Source: Streptomyces sp. NBC_00554 (GTDB lineage Bacteria > Actinomycetota > Actinomycetes > Streptomycetales > Streptomycetaceae). Taken from it: a stretch of DNA of 64,000 nucleotides. The DNA is taken from NCBI RefSeq assembly GCF_041431135.1, contig NZ_CP107799.1, positions 806,001 to 870,000 on the forward strand. Direction: 5' to 3'. A program made the translations under genes and the position numbers. Every line of letters starts with the position of its first letter. Position 1 is the first letter of the stretch. Below the pieces are notes generated by a model. It saw only the letters and a list, made by a program, of their open reading frames with translations, did not search any database and was not told the origin of the DNA. Of the stretch, positions 8,247 to 17,275 are shown in pieces.

Positions 8247-9743
8247 ATGACGGAGAAGCCGTACGGTGTGGACCCCCCGACCCTGCGCAAGTCCCTCGGC
8301 GTCGTGGACGGCGTCGCCATCGCCGCGTCCAGCACGGCGGCGACCACGAGCATCGGCATCGGTCTCGGGGTGACCGCCGGGGTCGTCGGGCTGCATCTGC
8401 CCGCCATCATGCTGCTGGCGTTCCTGCCCATCCTCGGGATCGCGGGCGCCTACACCCGGCTGAACCGCGTCGAGCCGAACGCGGGCAACGGCTATGTGTG
8501 GGTGGGCCGTTCGCTCAATCCCTGGCTCGGTTTCCTGGTCGGCTGGGTGAGCATCGTGGCCACGGTGGCGTTCCTCGCGTACACCACGGCCGTGACCGGC
8601 TCGGCGATGCTCCAACTGGCCGGGCAGGCAGGCGTGCATGAGGTGGCGGGGCTCGCGCTCGACCCGGGCTCCACGGCCCAGACCACCGCGGTGGGCATCG
8701 GGGTCCTCGTCGCGGTCACGTTCACCGCGGTCACCGGGATCAGGACCGCCACGCGGCTGCAGAGCGGGCTGCTCGTCTTCGAGTACGTCGTCCTCCTCGG
8801 CTTCTGCGGATACGGCATCGTCACCGGACCGCACCCCTTCAGCCTGAGCTGGTTCGACCCGTTCGCGATCCCCTCGGCGACGGCCCTGGCGCAGGGACTG
8901 CTGCTGTCGGTGTTCTGTTACTGGGGCTTCGAGGCGGCGTTCACGGTGAACGAGGAGGTGCGCGATCCCCGGGACGCGTCACGCGCCGGGATCATCACGC
9001 TGGTGACCATGCTGGGGCTGTTCATGCTCGGCTCGCTCGCCTTCCAACGCGTGCTGTCGGAAGAGGAGTTGGCGGGGCACGGCGCCGAGGGGCTGGCGTT
9101 CTTCGGCGAGCGGCTCGCCTCGCAGCCGCTGGCCGCGCTGCCGCTGGTGGCCCTGATGTTCTCAGCCGTCGCCTCGCTCCAGGCCGGGGTGATCCCCACG
9201 GCCCGCGGGATGTTCGCGATGAGCCGGGACCGTACGCTCGGGCCCGTGTGGTCCAAGGTGAGCTCCCGGTACGGGACTCCGGCGGCCGGGACACTGCTGA
9301 TCGGTGCGCTGGCGACGGGCGTGGCCGCGCTCGCGCTGGTGATACCCCGGCTCGCCGACATGATCATGGCGACGGTCAACGCGGTCGGGATCGTCGTCGC
9401 CCTCTCGTACGCGCTCACCGCTCTCGCGGCCGCCGTGCGCTTCCGCGGGCTGCTGCGCGAGGACTGGCGGCAAGGGATCCGGGCGGTGGTGCTGCCCTCT
9501 CTCAGTGCCGCGGCGCTGCTCGGGCTCGGCGGCTACCTCGCCCACTCCTTCTACACCTCCACCGACCACCTCGAAGTCAGCGCGGACAACGGCTGGTTCC
9601 TGCTGCTCGCCCCCACGGTGATGATCGCCTCCGGTTTCGTGGCCGCCGCGTGGGCGAAGTGGGTGCGCAAGTCCCCGTACTTCCGCACCGGCCGGGGCAC
9701 CGACGCCGACGCGCCCCAACTGCTGGCGACCACCTCACGCTGA
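8247..9743 (+). CDS. APC family amino-acid/amine permease
   Basis: 498-residue transporter with about twelve hydrophobic segments. The first segment has the APC-family pattern GVVDGVAIAASSTAATTSIGIGLG, followed by NRVEPNAGNGYVWVGRSLNPWLGFLVGW, close to the conserved GG-x-Y-x-W region of amino acid-polyamine-organocation permeases. The ATG at 8247 is preceded by GGAG; a GTG at 8229 is possible but poorer. It is followed after 39 bases by the amidohydrolase, suggesting one transcript that imports and hydrolyses an amide or amine substrate, controlled by the divergent TetR protein. Confidence 0.9.
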   Translation: MTEKPYGVDPPTLRKSLGVVDGVAIAASSTAATTSIGIGLGVTAGVVGLHLPAIMLLAFLPILGIAGAYTRLNRVEPNAGNGYVWVGRSLNPWLGFLVGWVSIVATVAFLAYTTAVTGSAMLQLAGQAGVHEVAGLALDPGSTAQTTAVGIGVLVAVTFTAVTGIRTATRLQSGLLVFEYVVLLGFCGYGIVTGPHPFSLSWFDPFAIPSATALAQGLLLSVFCYWGFEAAFTVNEEVRDPRDASRAGIITLVTMLGLFMLGSLAFQRVLSEEELAGHGAEGLAFFGERLASQPLAALPLVALMFSAVASLQAGVIPTARGMFAMSRDRTLGPVWSKVSSRYGTPAAGTLLIGALATGVAALALVIPRLADMIMATVNAVGIVVALSYALTALAAAVRFRGLLREDWRQGIRAVVLPSLSAAALLGLGGYLAHSFYTSTDHLEVSADNGWFLLLAPTVMIASGFVAAAWAKWVRKSPYFRTGRGTDADAPQLLATTSR

Positions 9744-9782
9744 CCAGGACACACCGCACCCGCTCACCCAAGGAAACGGAAC

Positions 9783-11414
9783 ATGCACGCTGACCTCCTC
9801 TTCACCGGTGGCCCCGTCCTCACCCCCGACGGGCCGGCCACGACTTCCGTCGCCGTCACCGGCGACCGGATCACCGCCGTCGGACACGCCGAGGCGCACG
9901 AGCTGATCGGCCCGAGGACCGAAGTGGTCGACCTCGCCGGACGGCTGCTCCTGCCCGGGTTCCAGGACGCGCACATCCACCCGGTCCCGGCGGGCCTGGA
10001 GCTCTCCCAGTGCGACCTGACCGGGGCGAAGACGGCCAAGGACACCCTCGCCGCCGTCCGCGCGTACGCCGACGCGCATCCCGGGCGGGAGTGGATCACG
10101 GGCGGCGGCTGGTCCATGGAGGCCTTCGAGGGCGGTACGCCGACGAAGGAGCTGCTGGACACGGTCGTACCGGACCGGCCGGTGTATCTGCCCAACCGCG
10201 ACCACCATGGCGCCTGGGTGAACAGCCGCGCGCTGGAACTCGCCGGTGTCACCCGGGAGACGCCCGATCCGGCCGACGGCCGTTTCGAGCGGGACGCGTC
10301 GGGCGAGCCCACCGGGATGCTTCAGGAGGGGGCCATGCAGTACGTCGGCCGGCTCACGCCCCCGGCCACCGCGGCGGACCGGCTGGCCGCCCTGCTGTAC
10401 GCCCAGCGGCATCTGCACGCGCTCGGCATCACGGCCTGGCAGGACGCGCTGGTCGGCGACTTCCTCGGGATGGACGATCCGTCCGAGGCCTATCTGACGG
10501 CGGCCCGCGAGGGTTCGCTGACCGCGCGGGTCGTCGGCGCGCTGTGGTGGGACCGTGAGCGCGGGGCGGAGCAGATTCCCGAACTCGTCGAGAAACGAGC
10601 GGCGTTGAGCCACGGGCGGTTCCGCGCCACCAGCGTCAAGCTCATGCTGGACGGGGTCGCCGAGACCGGCACGGCCGCGCTGCTCGACCCCTATCTCGAC
10701 AAGTGCGGCTGCGCCACGGCCAATCGGGGCACCAGCTTCATCGACCGGGGGCAACTTCCCGCGTATGTGAGCGAGTTGGACGCGCTCGGCTTCCAGTGCC
10801 ATTTCCACGCGCTGGGCGACCGGGCCGTACGCGACGCCCTGGACGCCGTGGAGGCGGCGCGGAAGGCGAACGGGTCGAGCGACACGCGTCCCCACCTGGC
10901 CCATCTCCAGGTCGTGCACCCCGACGACGTACCCCGTTTCGCCCGCCTCGGCGCCACGGCCAACATCCAGCCGCTGTGGGCCGCGCACGAGCCGCAGATG
11001 GACGAGCTGACCATCCCCTTCCTCGGGCCCGAACGAGCCGCCTGGCAGTACCCGTTCGGGGCGCTCCTGCGGTCCGGGGCGAGGCTCGCGGCGGGCAGCG
11101 ACTGGCCGGTCAGCAGCCCCGACCCGCTCCAGGGCATCCATGTCGCCGTGAACCGCGTAGCCCCGGAGGAGCAGGGCCCGGTGTTCCTGCCCGCCGAGCG
11201 CATCGGTCTCACGGCCGCGCTGACGGCGTACACCGCGGGATCGGCGTACGCGAACCACCTCGACGGGACCGGGAGCGTACGGGTGGGAGCGCTGGCGGAT
11301 CTGGCCGTCCTCGACCGCGATCCGTTCGCCGGGCCGCCGGAGGCGATCGCGGAGACGAAGGTCGCGCTGACCTACGTGGGAGGCGAGCGCGTGTACGCGG
11401 CACCCGACGCGTGA
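9783..11414 (+). CDS. YtcJ-like metal-dependent amidohydrolase
   Basis: 543-residue cytosolic amidohydrolase of the YtcJ/N-substituted-formamide-deformylase group. It starts with the urease-type beta sandwich (LLFTGGPVLTPDG), then GRLLLPGFQDAHIHPVPAG with the HxH metal ligands near residue 65, PHLAHLQVVHPDD with a further His, and the C-terminal RLAAGSDWPVSSPDPL with the metal-binding Asp; TAYTAGSAYANHLDGTGSVRVGALADLAVLDRDPF is the family's closing sequence. The reaction is hydrolysis of a C-N bond in an unidentified amide. It lies 39 bases after the permease in the same operon. Confidence 0.9.
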   Translation: MHADLLFTGGPVLTPDGPATTSVAVTGDRITAVGHAEAHELIGPRTEVVDLAGRLLLPGFQDAHIHPVPAGLELSQCDLTGAKTAKDTLAAVRAYADAHPGREWITGGGWSMEAFEGGTPTKELLDTVVPDRPVYLPNRDHHGAWVNSRALELAGVTRETPDPADGRFERDASGEPTGMLQEGAMQYVGRLTPPATAADRLAALLYAQRHLHALGITAWQDALVGDFLGMDDPSEAYLTAAREGSLTARVVGALWWDRERGAEQIPELVEKRAALSHGRFRATSVKLMLDGVAETGTAALLDPYLDKCGCATANRGTSFIDRGQLPAYVSELDALGFQCHFHALGDRAVRDALDAVEAARKANGSSDTRPHLAHLQVVHPDDVPRFARLGATANIQPLWAAHEPQMDELTIPFLGPERAAWQYPFGALLRSGARLAAGSDWPVSSPDPLQGIHVAVNRVAPEEQGPVFLPAERIGLTAALTAYTAGSAYANHLDGTGSVRVGALADLAVLDRDPFAGPPEAIAETKVALTYVGGERVYAAPDA

Positions 11415-11643
11415 CACCCGACTCCACCGACTCCACCTGTGAGGGGGCGAGTTGATCGCAACCACACCTGCATCACGCGTTGCGGAGGTCACACCATAGA
11501 TCGTTTAGGCTCTGGGCAGTCTCGAAGCGGACTTGAGTCGTCAACTTTCGGCTCATCGAAGGCAGTTCGAGTCAGCGGGCCGACAACTCCGATCGCCCGC
11601 ACGCAGGGGCGGGGGCCTGTGAATGTCTCAAGAGAGGACGCGA

Positions 11644-12675
11644 ATGTCGCAGGACGTCAGGTTTGACCTCCCGTTCAAGACCCCCGTCAGTGAGCATCTT
11701 GAATACGCCCGGGAGCGCCACCTGCGGTGGGTGTGGGACATGGGCCTGGTGCGCAGCCAGGCCGGTTTCGAGGAGTATCAGTCCTGGGACCTCCCCCAAG
11801 CGGCCGCGCGCACCTACCCCCACGCCTCGGCCGACGACATGGTCGTCCTGATGAACTGGTTCTCCCTGGCCTTCCTCTTCGACGACCAGTTCGACACCGG
11901 CAAACCCGACCGCGCGGACCGGATAGCCGAGGTCGCGCGGGAGTTGATAACCACTCCGCTGCGGCCCGCCGGGACCCCGCCGCGGGTGGAGTGCCCGATC
12001 ACCGTCGCCTGGGCGGAGGTCTGGGCCCACCTCTCGGACGGCATGTCACTGACCTGGCGCACGCGGTTCGCGGCCTCCTGGGGGAGGTTCCTGGTGGCGC
12101 ACACCGAGGAGGTCGACCTGGCGGCCCGGGGCCTGGCGGGCACGCTCGGCATCGAGGAGTACGCCGAGTTCCGGCGCCGCACGGTGGGCATCCACCACAG
12201 CATCGACGCGGGTGAACGCAGTCGGGGCTTCGAGGTACCGGCACAGGTGCAGGCGCATCCCCTCATGGTCCGGATGCGGGATCTGGCCGCCGACACCATC
12301 GGGTTCATGAACGACATCCACTCCTTCGAGCGGGAGAAACGCCGAGGGGACGGCCACAACCTGATCGCCGTACTGCACCGGGAGCGCGGCTGCACCTGGG
12401 AGGAGGCCGCCGCGGAGGCGTACCGGATGACCACGGAGTGCCTCGACGAGTACCTCGAACTCGAGGGCCAGGTACCGCGCATGTGTGAGGAACTCGGTCT
12501 CACGGCCGAACAGCGGGTCCAGGTGCGGATGGGCGTGGAGGCGATCCAGCACTGGATCAACGGCAACTACGAATGGGCGCTGACCTCGGGGCGTTACGCC
12601 GCGGCCAAGGAAGGCCCGGCCGCCACGGCCGAGTTGGCGGGCAAGGGATCGCTGGACGATCTGCTGGCGGTGTGA
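11644..12675 (+). CDS. Class I terpene synthase (sesquiterpene cyclase type)
   Basis: 343-residue bacterial terpene cyclase, all-alpha cytosolic. Metal-binding motifs are complete: the aspartate-rich FDDQFD near residue 85, the NSE/DTE-type NDIHSFEREKRRG near residue 225, the pyrophosphate-sensing Arg region upstream, and a C-terminal WINGNYEWALTSGRY giving the conserved WxxxNxxW and RY. Length fits a sesquiterpene cyclase acting on farnesyl diphosphate; the product cannot be told from sequence. ATG 11644 has AGAGG seven bases upstream and is preferred over ATG 11623. It converges on the conservon P450, with a strong hairpin between. No dedicated P450 shares its strand immediately downstream. 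Confidence 0.92.
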   Translation: MSQDVRFDLPFKTPVSEHLEYARERHLRWVWDMGLVRSQAGFEEYQSWDLPQAAARTYPHASADDMVVLMNWFSLAFLFDDQFDTGKPDRADRIAEVARELITTPLRPAGTPPRVECPITVAWAEVWAHLSDGMSLTWRTRFAASWGRFLVAHTEEVDLAARGLAGTLGIEEYAEFRRRTVGIHHSIDAGERSRGFEVPAQVQAHPLMVRMRDLAADTIGFMNDIHSFEREKRRGDGHNLIAVLHRERGCTWEEAAAEAYRMTTECLDEYLELEGQVPRMCEELGLTAEQRVQVRMGVEAIQHWINGNYEWALTSGRYAAAKEGPAATAELAGKGSLDDLLAV

Positions 12676-12700
12676 CGCGGCGGTTCACGCCGTGAACGGC

Positions 12701-12733
12701 TTCTGCCCGGCCGGATGCACCGGCCGGGCAGAA
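12701..12733. terminator. Bidirectional hairpin between terpene synthase and conservon P450
   Basis: TTCTGCCCGGCCGG at 12701-12714 pairs perfectly with CCGGCCGGGCAGAA at 12720-12733 around a five-base loop. A second palindrome, GTTCACGCCGTGAAC, lies at about 12682-12696. The position between two convergent stops fits transcription termination in both directions. Confidence 0.75.
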
Positions 12734-12747
12734 GTGGTCACGAACGG

Positions 12748-14040
12748 TCAGACCCCGGCGGTCTGCGCCGTGAACTCGACGGGGAGCGAGTCGAGACGCG
12801 CTTCCCACGTCGAGGCGGTCGAGGTGAGTTCGTCGGCCGCCACTGCCAGGCGCAGGCCCGGCAGCCGGTGGAGCAGGACGTCGACGGCCGTCTCGATGAT
12901 GGCCTGGCCGATGTTCTGGCCCGGGCACTCGTGCGGGCCGCCGCTGAACGCGAGGTGCGACTGATTGCCGTACAGGGACACGCCCGCGTCGGGCCGGATC
13001 TCCGGGTCGAGGTTGCCCGCGGTGAGCCCGAGCACCAGCAGGTCGCCCTCCTTGATGTGCAGTCCGCCGAGTTCGAGATCGGCGGTGGCGAAGCGCCCCG
13101 GAAGGACGGCCAGCGGCGGGGTGTTCCACATGACGTCCTCGACGACCGAGGAGACGTTGAGCTGGCCGCTGACCAGACCCGCGAGCCGGGAGGTGTCGGT
13201 GAGGATCAGTTGCAGTACCCGGGCCAGCAGGTTGCTGGTGGTGGTGTGCGCGGTGATCAGCACCAGGCGCAGATGGTTGAGGATCTCGTCGTCGTCGAGG
13301 TCGGCGTGGTGTTCGAGGAGCCCGCTGGTGAAGTCGGAGCCGGGCTCGACGCGCTTGCGCTCGGTGAGTTCCGCGAGGATGCGCATGATGCGGTCGTTGT
13401 GGACGAGGGCGTCCTCACCGCCCTTGATCACATGGGCACAGGACACGGCCAGACTGCGTCCCTCTCCCTCGGCGAGTCCGAAGACCCTGGTCAGGACGAG
13501 CATCGGCAGGTACTCGGCGTACGCAACCACCAGGTCGGCGCTCCCCGCGTCCGCGAACGCGTCGATCTGCTTGTTCGCGAAGTGCGTGACATGACGGCGG
13601 ATGCCCCGCCCGGCCATGGCCTGCAGATTGTCGGTGACCGCGCCACGCAGTCTGCGGTGCGGTTCACCGTCCTGGGACACGCAGTCGGGGCGCCAGCCCA
13701 CCATCTGCATCAGCGGGGACGCGTTGTCCACGCGTCCTTCCTTCCAGTCCCGCCAGATACGCGAATCCCGGCTGAACTGGCGGGGGTTGTCGAGCACCCG
13801 CCGGTTCTCCCGGTAGCCGAGGACCAGCCACGCCGGGACGTCGCCCTCGAGCAGTATCGGAGCGACCGCGCCGTGCTCCTTGCGCAGCCGCGCGTAGATT
13901 CCGTGCGGGTCGATCGCCGCGTCCGGCCCGTAGAGCCGGGTGAGGTCGTCCGCGCCACCGGACGCGCCACCGTCCGCTCCGCCGTGCGCGACGGGGCAGC
14001 CGCGGGGAGCGTCGGGACCGTTTAAGGGCTGGTCGTTCAT
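12748..14040 (-). CDS. cvnE: Conservon cytochrome P450 (CYP157-like) lacking ExxR
   Basis: 430-residue P450 ending a conservon operon. The haem loop FSGGPHECPGQN has the Cys ligand, and the I-helix has ITAHTTTSN. The K-helix ExxR motif is missing: the expected place reads SSVVEDVMWNTPP, that is E-x-x-x-W. Streptomyces CYP157 enzymes are known to have EQSLW at this place instead of ExxR, so this is the same non-canonical type. Start ATG 14040 overlaps the stop of the GTPase gene (ATGA), showing translational coupling. Function is probably tied to the G-protein-like conservon module; a role with the convergent terpene cyclase is possible but unproven. Confidence 0.88.
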   Translation of the reverse strand: MNDQPLNGPDAPRGCPVAHGGADGGASGGADDLTRLYGPDAAIDPHGIYARLRKEHGAVAPILLEGDVPAWLVLGYRENRRVLDNPRQFSRDSRIWRDWKEGRVDNASPLMQMVGWRPDCVSQDGEPHRRLRGAVTDNLQAMAGRGIRRHVTHFANKQIDAFADAGSADLVVAYAEYLPMLVLTRVFGLAEGEGRSLAVSCAHVIKGGEDALVHNDRIMRILAELTERKRVEPGSDFTSGLLEHHADLDDDEILNHLRLVLITAHTTTSNLLARVLQLILTDTSRLAGLVSGQLNVSSVVEDVMWNTPPLAVLPGRFATADLELGGLHIKEGDLLVLGLTAGNLDPEIRPDAGVSLYGNQSHLAFSGGPHECPGQNIGQAIIETAVDVLLHRLPGLRLAVAADELTSTASTWEARLDSLPVEFTAQTAGV

Positions 14041-14642
14041 CGGGACTCCAGTGCGACTGCCGAGCGTTCCTTGAGGTGACGTATCAGCGCGATGAGCACG
14101 TCACGGCTGGATGCCCGGTCACGGGCGTCGCAGGCGACGACCGGGATGTGCGGTGAGATGTCCAGCGCGTCGCGGATCTCCTCGACCGGGTGGTCCTTGG
14201 AATCGGGGAAGACGTTCAGGGCGATGACGAAGGGGACGTCCTGCCGCTCCATCTCCTCGATCGCCCGGAAGCTGGAGGCCAGCCGTCGGGTGTCGACCAG
14301 GACCACCGCCCCGAGTGCGCCCTTGAACAGACCGTTCCACAGGAACCAGAACCGCTCCTGGCCCGGCGTCCCGAACAGGTACAGCACCAGTTCGTCGTTG
14401 ATGCCGATCTTGCCGAAGTCCAGGCTGACGGTGGTCTCCGTCTTGTCCGCGACGCCGATCAGGTTGTCGACGTCCGCGCTGGCCTGGGTCAGTGTCTCCT
14501 CGGTCGTCAGCGGCTTGATGTCGCTGACGGAGCGCACCATGGTCGTTTTTCCGGTGCCGAAGCCTCCGGCGATCATCACCTTCACCGAGCGGGTGCCGCC
14601 GTCCGACCCCCGGTCGGGATGGTCAAAGCCTTTGAAGTCCAC
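14037..14642 (-). CDS. cvnD: Conservon GTP-binding protein
   Basis: 201-residue Ras-like/ATP-GTP-binding protein of the conservon set. The P-loop is GGFGTGKTTMV (about residue 25), switch region SLDFGKIGINDELVLYLFGTPGQERFWF carries the G3-type DxxG equivalent (GTPGQ), and ALNVFPDSKD lies at the guanine-specificity position. The GTG at 14642 is preferred because AGGAGG lies six bases upstream; the TTG fifteen bases earlier overlaps that site. The gene overlaps the DUF742 gene at its 5' end and the P450 gene by four bases at its 3' end. It probably relays the signal from the CvnA/CvnB pair. Confidence 0.92.
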   Translation of the reverse strand: MDFKGFDHPDRGSDGGTRSVKVMIAGGFGTGKTTMVRSVSDIKPLTTEETLTQASADVDNLIGVADKTETTVSLDFGKIGINDELVLYLFGTPGQERFWFLWNGLFKGALGAVVLVDTRRLASSFRAIEEMERQDVPFVIALNVFPDSKDHPVEEIRDALDISPHIPVVACDARDRASSRDVLIALIRHLKERSAVALESR

Positions 14643-14994
14643 TGAGTACCTCCTCAAGGAGCGCGAGGTCGGGCCCGCTGCCGGCGCCTGACGCCGGGAT
14701 GGGATTACGGGCTTCGACGCCGCCTGCGTCCAGCAGATCGGTCAGGAGCACCGCGAGAATGTTGAAGGGCAGTCCGAGATGGGCGCCGAGTTCGGCGACC
14801 GACAGCGGCTCGCGGCAGCGCCGGACGATCTCCTCGTGCTCGTGCTGCATCCCCGGGGACGGGGCGGCGCGCGAGACGATCAGGGTCGCCACGTCAAGAC
14901 TCGACGCCGAACCGCCCGGTCCGCTGCGACCACCGGTGAGGACGTAGTAGCGCTCGAGACCGGACGGGTCCGTGGGCCGGCGGGGAGCACTCAT
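14623..14994 (-). CDS. cvnC: Conservon DUF742 protein
   Basis: 123-residue DUF742 protein with a winged-helix-like core: RYYVLTGGRSGPGGSASSLD near the start, HEHEEIVRRCREPLSVAELGAHLGLPFNILAVLLTDLLD in the middle, matching the family's helix pattern. It has no catalytic motif. Its ATG overlaps the stop of the roadblock gene (ATGA) and its 3' end overlaps the GTPase gene by about 20 bases. In conservons it binds the other Cvn proteins at the membrane. Confidence 0.92.
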   Translation of the reverse strand: MSAPRRPTDPSGLERYYVLTGGRSGPGGSASSLDVATLIVSRAAPSPGMQHEHEEIVRRCREPLSVAELGAHLGLPFNILAVLLTDLLDAGGVEARNPIPASGAGSGPDLALLEEVLSGLQRL

Positions 14995-15401
14995 CCAGAG
15001 TGCTCCTCCAGGCGCGGAGTGGTGCCGAGGAGCTCACCCATCCTGCGGGCCAGATCCCTCATCTGATGGCCGAGAAGACCCTGGTCGAGGCCTTCCTTGG
15101 CGAGCACTCCGAGGTACGTCTCCACGCCGGCCCGCACCACGAACAGGTGGCCGCCGTCCACCTCGATCATCGCGAGCCGCAGCTGCCCGGCGTACTTGGG
15201 GAACTGCTCGGCCACCGGCTGGGCGAGCGCCTGGAGGCCCGCCACGACGGCCGCGAAGCGGTCCACGTCGTCGGGGTCCTCGGCGCCGTAGGAGGTGATG
15301 GCCTTGCCGTCGCTCGATGCCACGAGGGCGAAGCGGATCTCCTGGATGCTCTCCGTCAGGTCGCGGAGCGCCCAGCTCACGTCGGTTCCCTGTTGCGTCA
15401 T
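14991..15401 (-). CDS. cvnB: Conservon roadblock/LC7 domain protein
   Basis: 136-residue roadblock/LC7 protein. The fold signature is seen in VSWALRDLTESIQEIRFALVASSDGKAITSYG and GQLRLAMIEVDGGHLFVVRAG. Roadblock proteins regulate small GTPases (GAP/longin-type), matching the adjacent GTPase gene. It starts five bases after the CvnA stop and ends in a four-base overlap with the DUF742 gene. Confidence 0.93.
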   Translation of the reverse strand: MTQQGTDVSWALRDLTESIQEIRFALVASSDGKAITSYGAEDPDDVDRFAAVVAGLQALAQPVAEQFPKYAGQLRLAMIEVDGGHLFVVRAGVETYLGVLAKEGLDQGLLGHQMRDLARRMGELLGTTPRLEEHSG

Positions 15402-15406
15402 GTGGA

Positions 15407-17275
15407 CTAGTCGCTCTCTTCAGTGCGGTGCTCGTTGAACTCGCGCCCGGCAGTCGTCTCGCCGGAGCCGGTCCGTTCGCGGTCCGCGGTGGTGTCGCCG
15501 AGTGCTGCCGGTTCGCGGTCCGCGGTGTTCTCGCCGACGGCTGCCGGTTCGCGGTCCGTGGTCGTCGCGTGCGGCGGTCCGCTCTCGCGGCCGGCCGTGG
15601 CGAAGGCGGCGAGGCCGGTGAAGGACGCGTCCGGCGGTACGGCGGCCACGGTCTCCTCCCGCTCGGCGGCGGCAGGGCGCGCCGACGGTGTCGCCGGATC
15701 GTTCCGCCGGCTCCTGCGCCTGGGCAGTCCGCCGGGCGTGGTGTCCACGGCTTCCTCGGCGGACGCCTCGGGCTCGGCCTCGACCGGCTCGCGGGTCACC
15801 GCGGCGGCCAGGGCCGGTTCGGTGACGGCGGCGGGCAGCTGGCTGAAGTACTTGTGCGGGACCACGACGACCACCGAGGTGCCGAGCCAGGGCGAGTCCG
15901 CGAAGGTGACCCGGATTCCGTAACGGCGGGCGAGTGAACCCACCACGCGCAGACCGAGGTTGGCGTCCTCCGACACACCGCCGAGGCCGGGGCCCGCCGC
16001 GGTGCCTTCGAGCGCCTGGGCGGCCTCCTGCTTCTTCTCCTCGCTGAGGCCCTTGCCCGCGTCCTGGATCTCGATGCCGACGCCGTTGGGGACCTCCTTG
16101 CCGGAGACGACCACGGGTTCGGTGGGCGGTGAATAGCGCGCCGCGTTGTCCAGGAGGTGGGCGAAGATCAGCGTGAGGTGGTCCACCAGACCGCCGTCGA
16201 CGCCGAGTTCGGGGAGGTGGCGCACCTGGACACGGTCGAAGTCCTTGATACGGCCGATACCACCGCGGACCACGCTGAGCAGCCGCTGCGGCTCCTGCCA
16301 CTGGCGTCCGGGGCGGTCGGAGCCGCCGAGCACGCCGATGCTGGCGGCGAGCCGGTCGGCGGGGCCGATCTCCTGGTCGAGCTCCATGAGGCCCTGGGCG
16401 ACCGCGGGCAACCGCCCGTGTTCGCCCTGCATCTCGTGCAGACGCCCGCGCAGCTTGCTGGTCAGCACATGGATACGGCTGCCGATGCTGATCACGGCCT
16501 GTTCGGCCGAGGTGGAACGGTCGAACTCCCGCTCCACGCCGATCAGCGCAGTCCTGAGCACCTTGCGCAGCTCGGCCTGCAGATCGGGACCGACCTCCGC
16601 GCACTGTGTGACGGACGGCAGGAGGTCGTCGATCGCGTCTCCGGCCCGCAGCCGCTTCAGTGCTTCGGGCAGCTGTTCGTCGGCGAGAAGGGCGACCGCC
16701 GCCCGCTGCCCGGCCAGTTGTTCCTGCCAGACCTCGGTCTGCGCGGCGAGCGTGGACTCGGAGGCCGCGGTCTGCTCGGCGATCCGGGCCTCGTAGGCCT
16801 CCATCTGCTGGGCGAGCCGGGCCTCGTAGGTGTGCGCCTCCTCCGCGAGCCGTGCCTCGTAGGTGTGCGTATCCTCCGCGAGCCGGGCCTCAAGGGCGTG
16901 CGTCTCCTCGGCGAGCCGCGCCTCATAGGTCTGGGCCTGCTCGGTCAGCTGGGCTTCCCAAGCGGAGTGTTCCGCCGCGAACTTCCGCTCCAGGCCTGAC
17001 GCGTGCTGCTGCCACTGCTGGGTGAGCTCGGACTGCGAGGCACGGAAGTCGCCCGAGTTCCGGCGCAGTTGGAGCTGGGCGCGGACGAGGAGCCGTACGC
17101 AGACGGCACTTGCCGCGGTGGCCGCGGCGCCGGCGAAGGTCGCGGGTATCTGGGTCTGGTCGGGTCCCACGACCACGGCCGTGACGGTTCCGGCACCTAA
17201 GGCCAGCGGCATCAGCCACCAGCTGTACCAGGCGACCGGTGCCCGCGCCGCCGGGGGCGGAGTGGCGAGTTCCAT
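15407..17275 (-). CDS. cvnA: Conservon sensor histidine-kinase-like ATPase
   Basis: 622-residue membrane sensor. Two membrane segments (WYSWWLMPLALGAGTVTAVVV and the next, ATFAGAAATAASAVCVRLLV) lie in the first 65 residues. A long coiled coil follows, built from about seven 11-residue repeats of the form YEARLAEETHA. The HATPase domain has the N-box HLLDNAARYSPP, then IEIQDAGKGLSEE (G1) and NLGLRVVGSLARRYGI (G2). No clear phospho-acceptor H-box is visible, as in other CvnA proteins. The C-terminal tail is disordered with repeated TTADREPAAxG units. ATG 17275 has GAAGG six bases upstream; ATG 17281 is an alternative. Confidence 0.92.
   Translation of the reverse strand: MELATPPPAARAPVAWYSWWLMPLALGAGTVTAVVVGPDQTQIPATFAGAAATAASAVCVRLLVRAQLQLRRNSGDFRASQSELTQQWQQHASGLERKFAAEHSAWEAQLTEQAQTYEARLAEETHALEARLAEDTHTYEARLAEEAHTYEARLAQQMEAYEARIAEQTAASESTLAAQTEVWQEQLAGQRAAVALLADEQLPEALKRLRAGDAIDDLLPSVTQCAEVGPDLQAELRKVLRTALIGVEREFDRSTSAEQAVISIGSRIHVLTSKLRGRLHEMQGEHGRLPAVAQGLMELDQEIGPADRLAASIGVLGGSDRPGRQWQEPQRLLSVVRGGIGRIKDFDRVQVRHLPELGVDGGLVDHLTLIFAHLLDNAARYSPPTEPVVVSGKEVPNGVGIEIQDAGKGLSEEKKQEAAQALEGTAAGPGLGGVSEDANLGLRVVGSLARRYGIRVTFADSPWLGTSVVVVVPHKYFSQLPAAVTEPALAAAVTREPVEAEPEASAEEAVDTTPGGLPRRRSRRNDPATPSARPAAAEREETVAAVPPDASFTGLAAFATAGRESGPPHATTTDREPAAVGENTADREPAALGDTTADRERTGSGETTAGREFNEHRTEESD
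15470..15570. repeat. 36-base tandem repeat in the cvnA tail
   Basis: The block starting GTTCGCGGTCC recurs at 15475, 15511 and 15547, exactly 36 bases apart. It encodes a twelve-residue repeat (ADREPAAxGxxT type) in the disordered C-terminal tail of CvnA. Confidence 0.8.
16710..16955. repeat. 33-base repeats encoding the CvnA coiled coil
   Basis: Seven or so 33-base units encode 11-residue (hendecad) repeats such as TYEARLAEEAH. The DNA copies are close in sequence, which suggests recent unit duplication; copy number probably varies among strains. Confidence 0.75.

Noticed and set aside
9735-11492. 585-codon minus-strand frame opposite the amidohydrolase
   Set aside because: Antisense shadow; the plus-strand frame has the complete amidohydrolase motifs.
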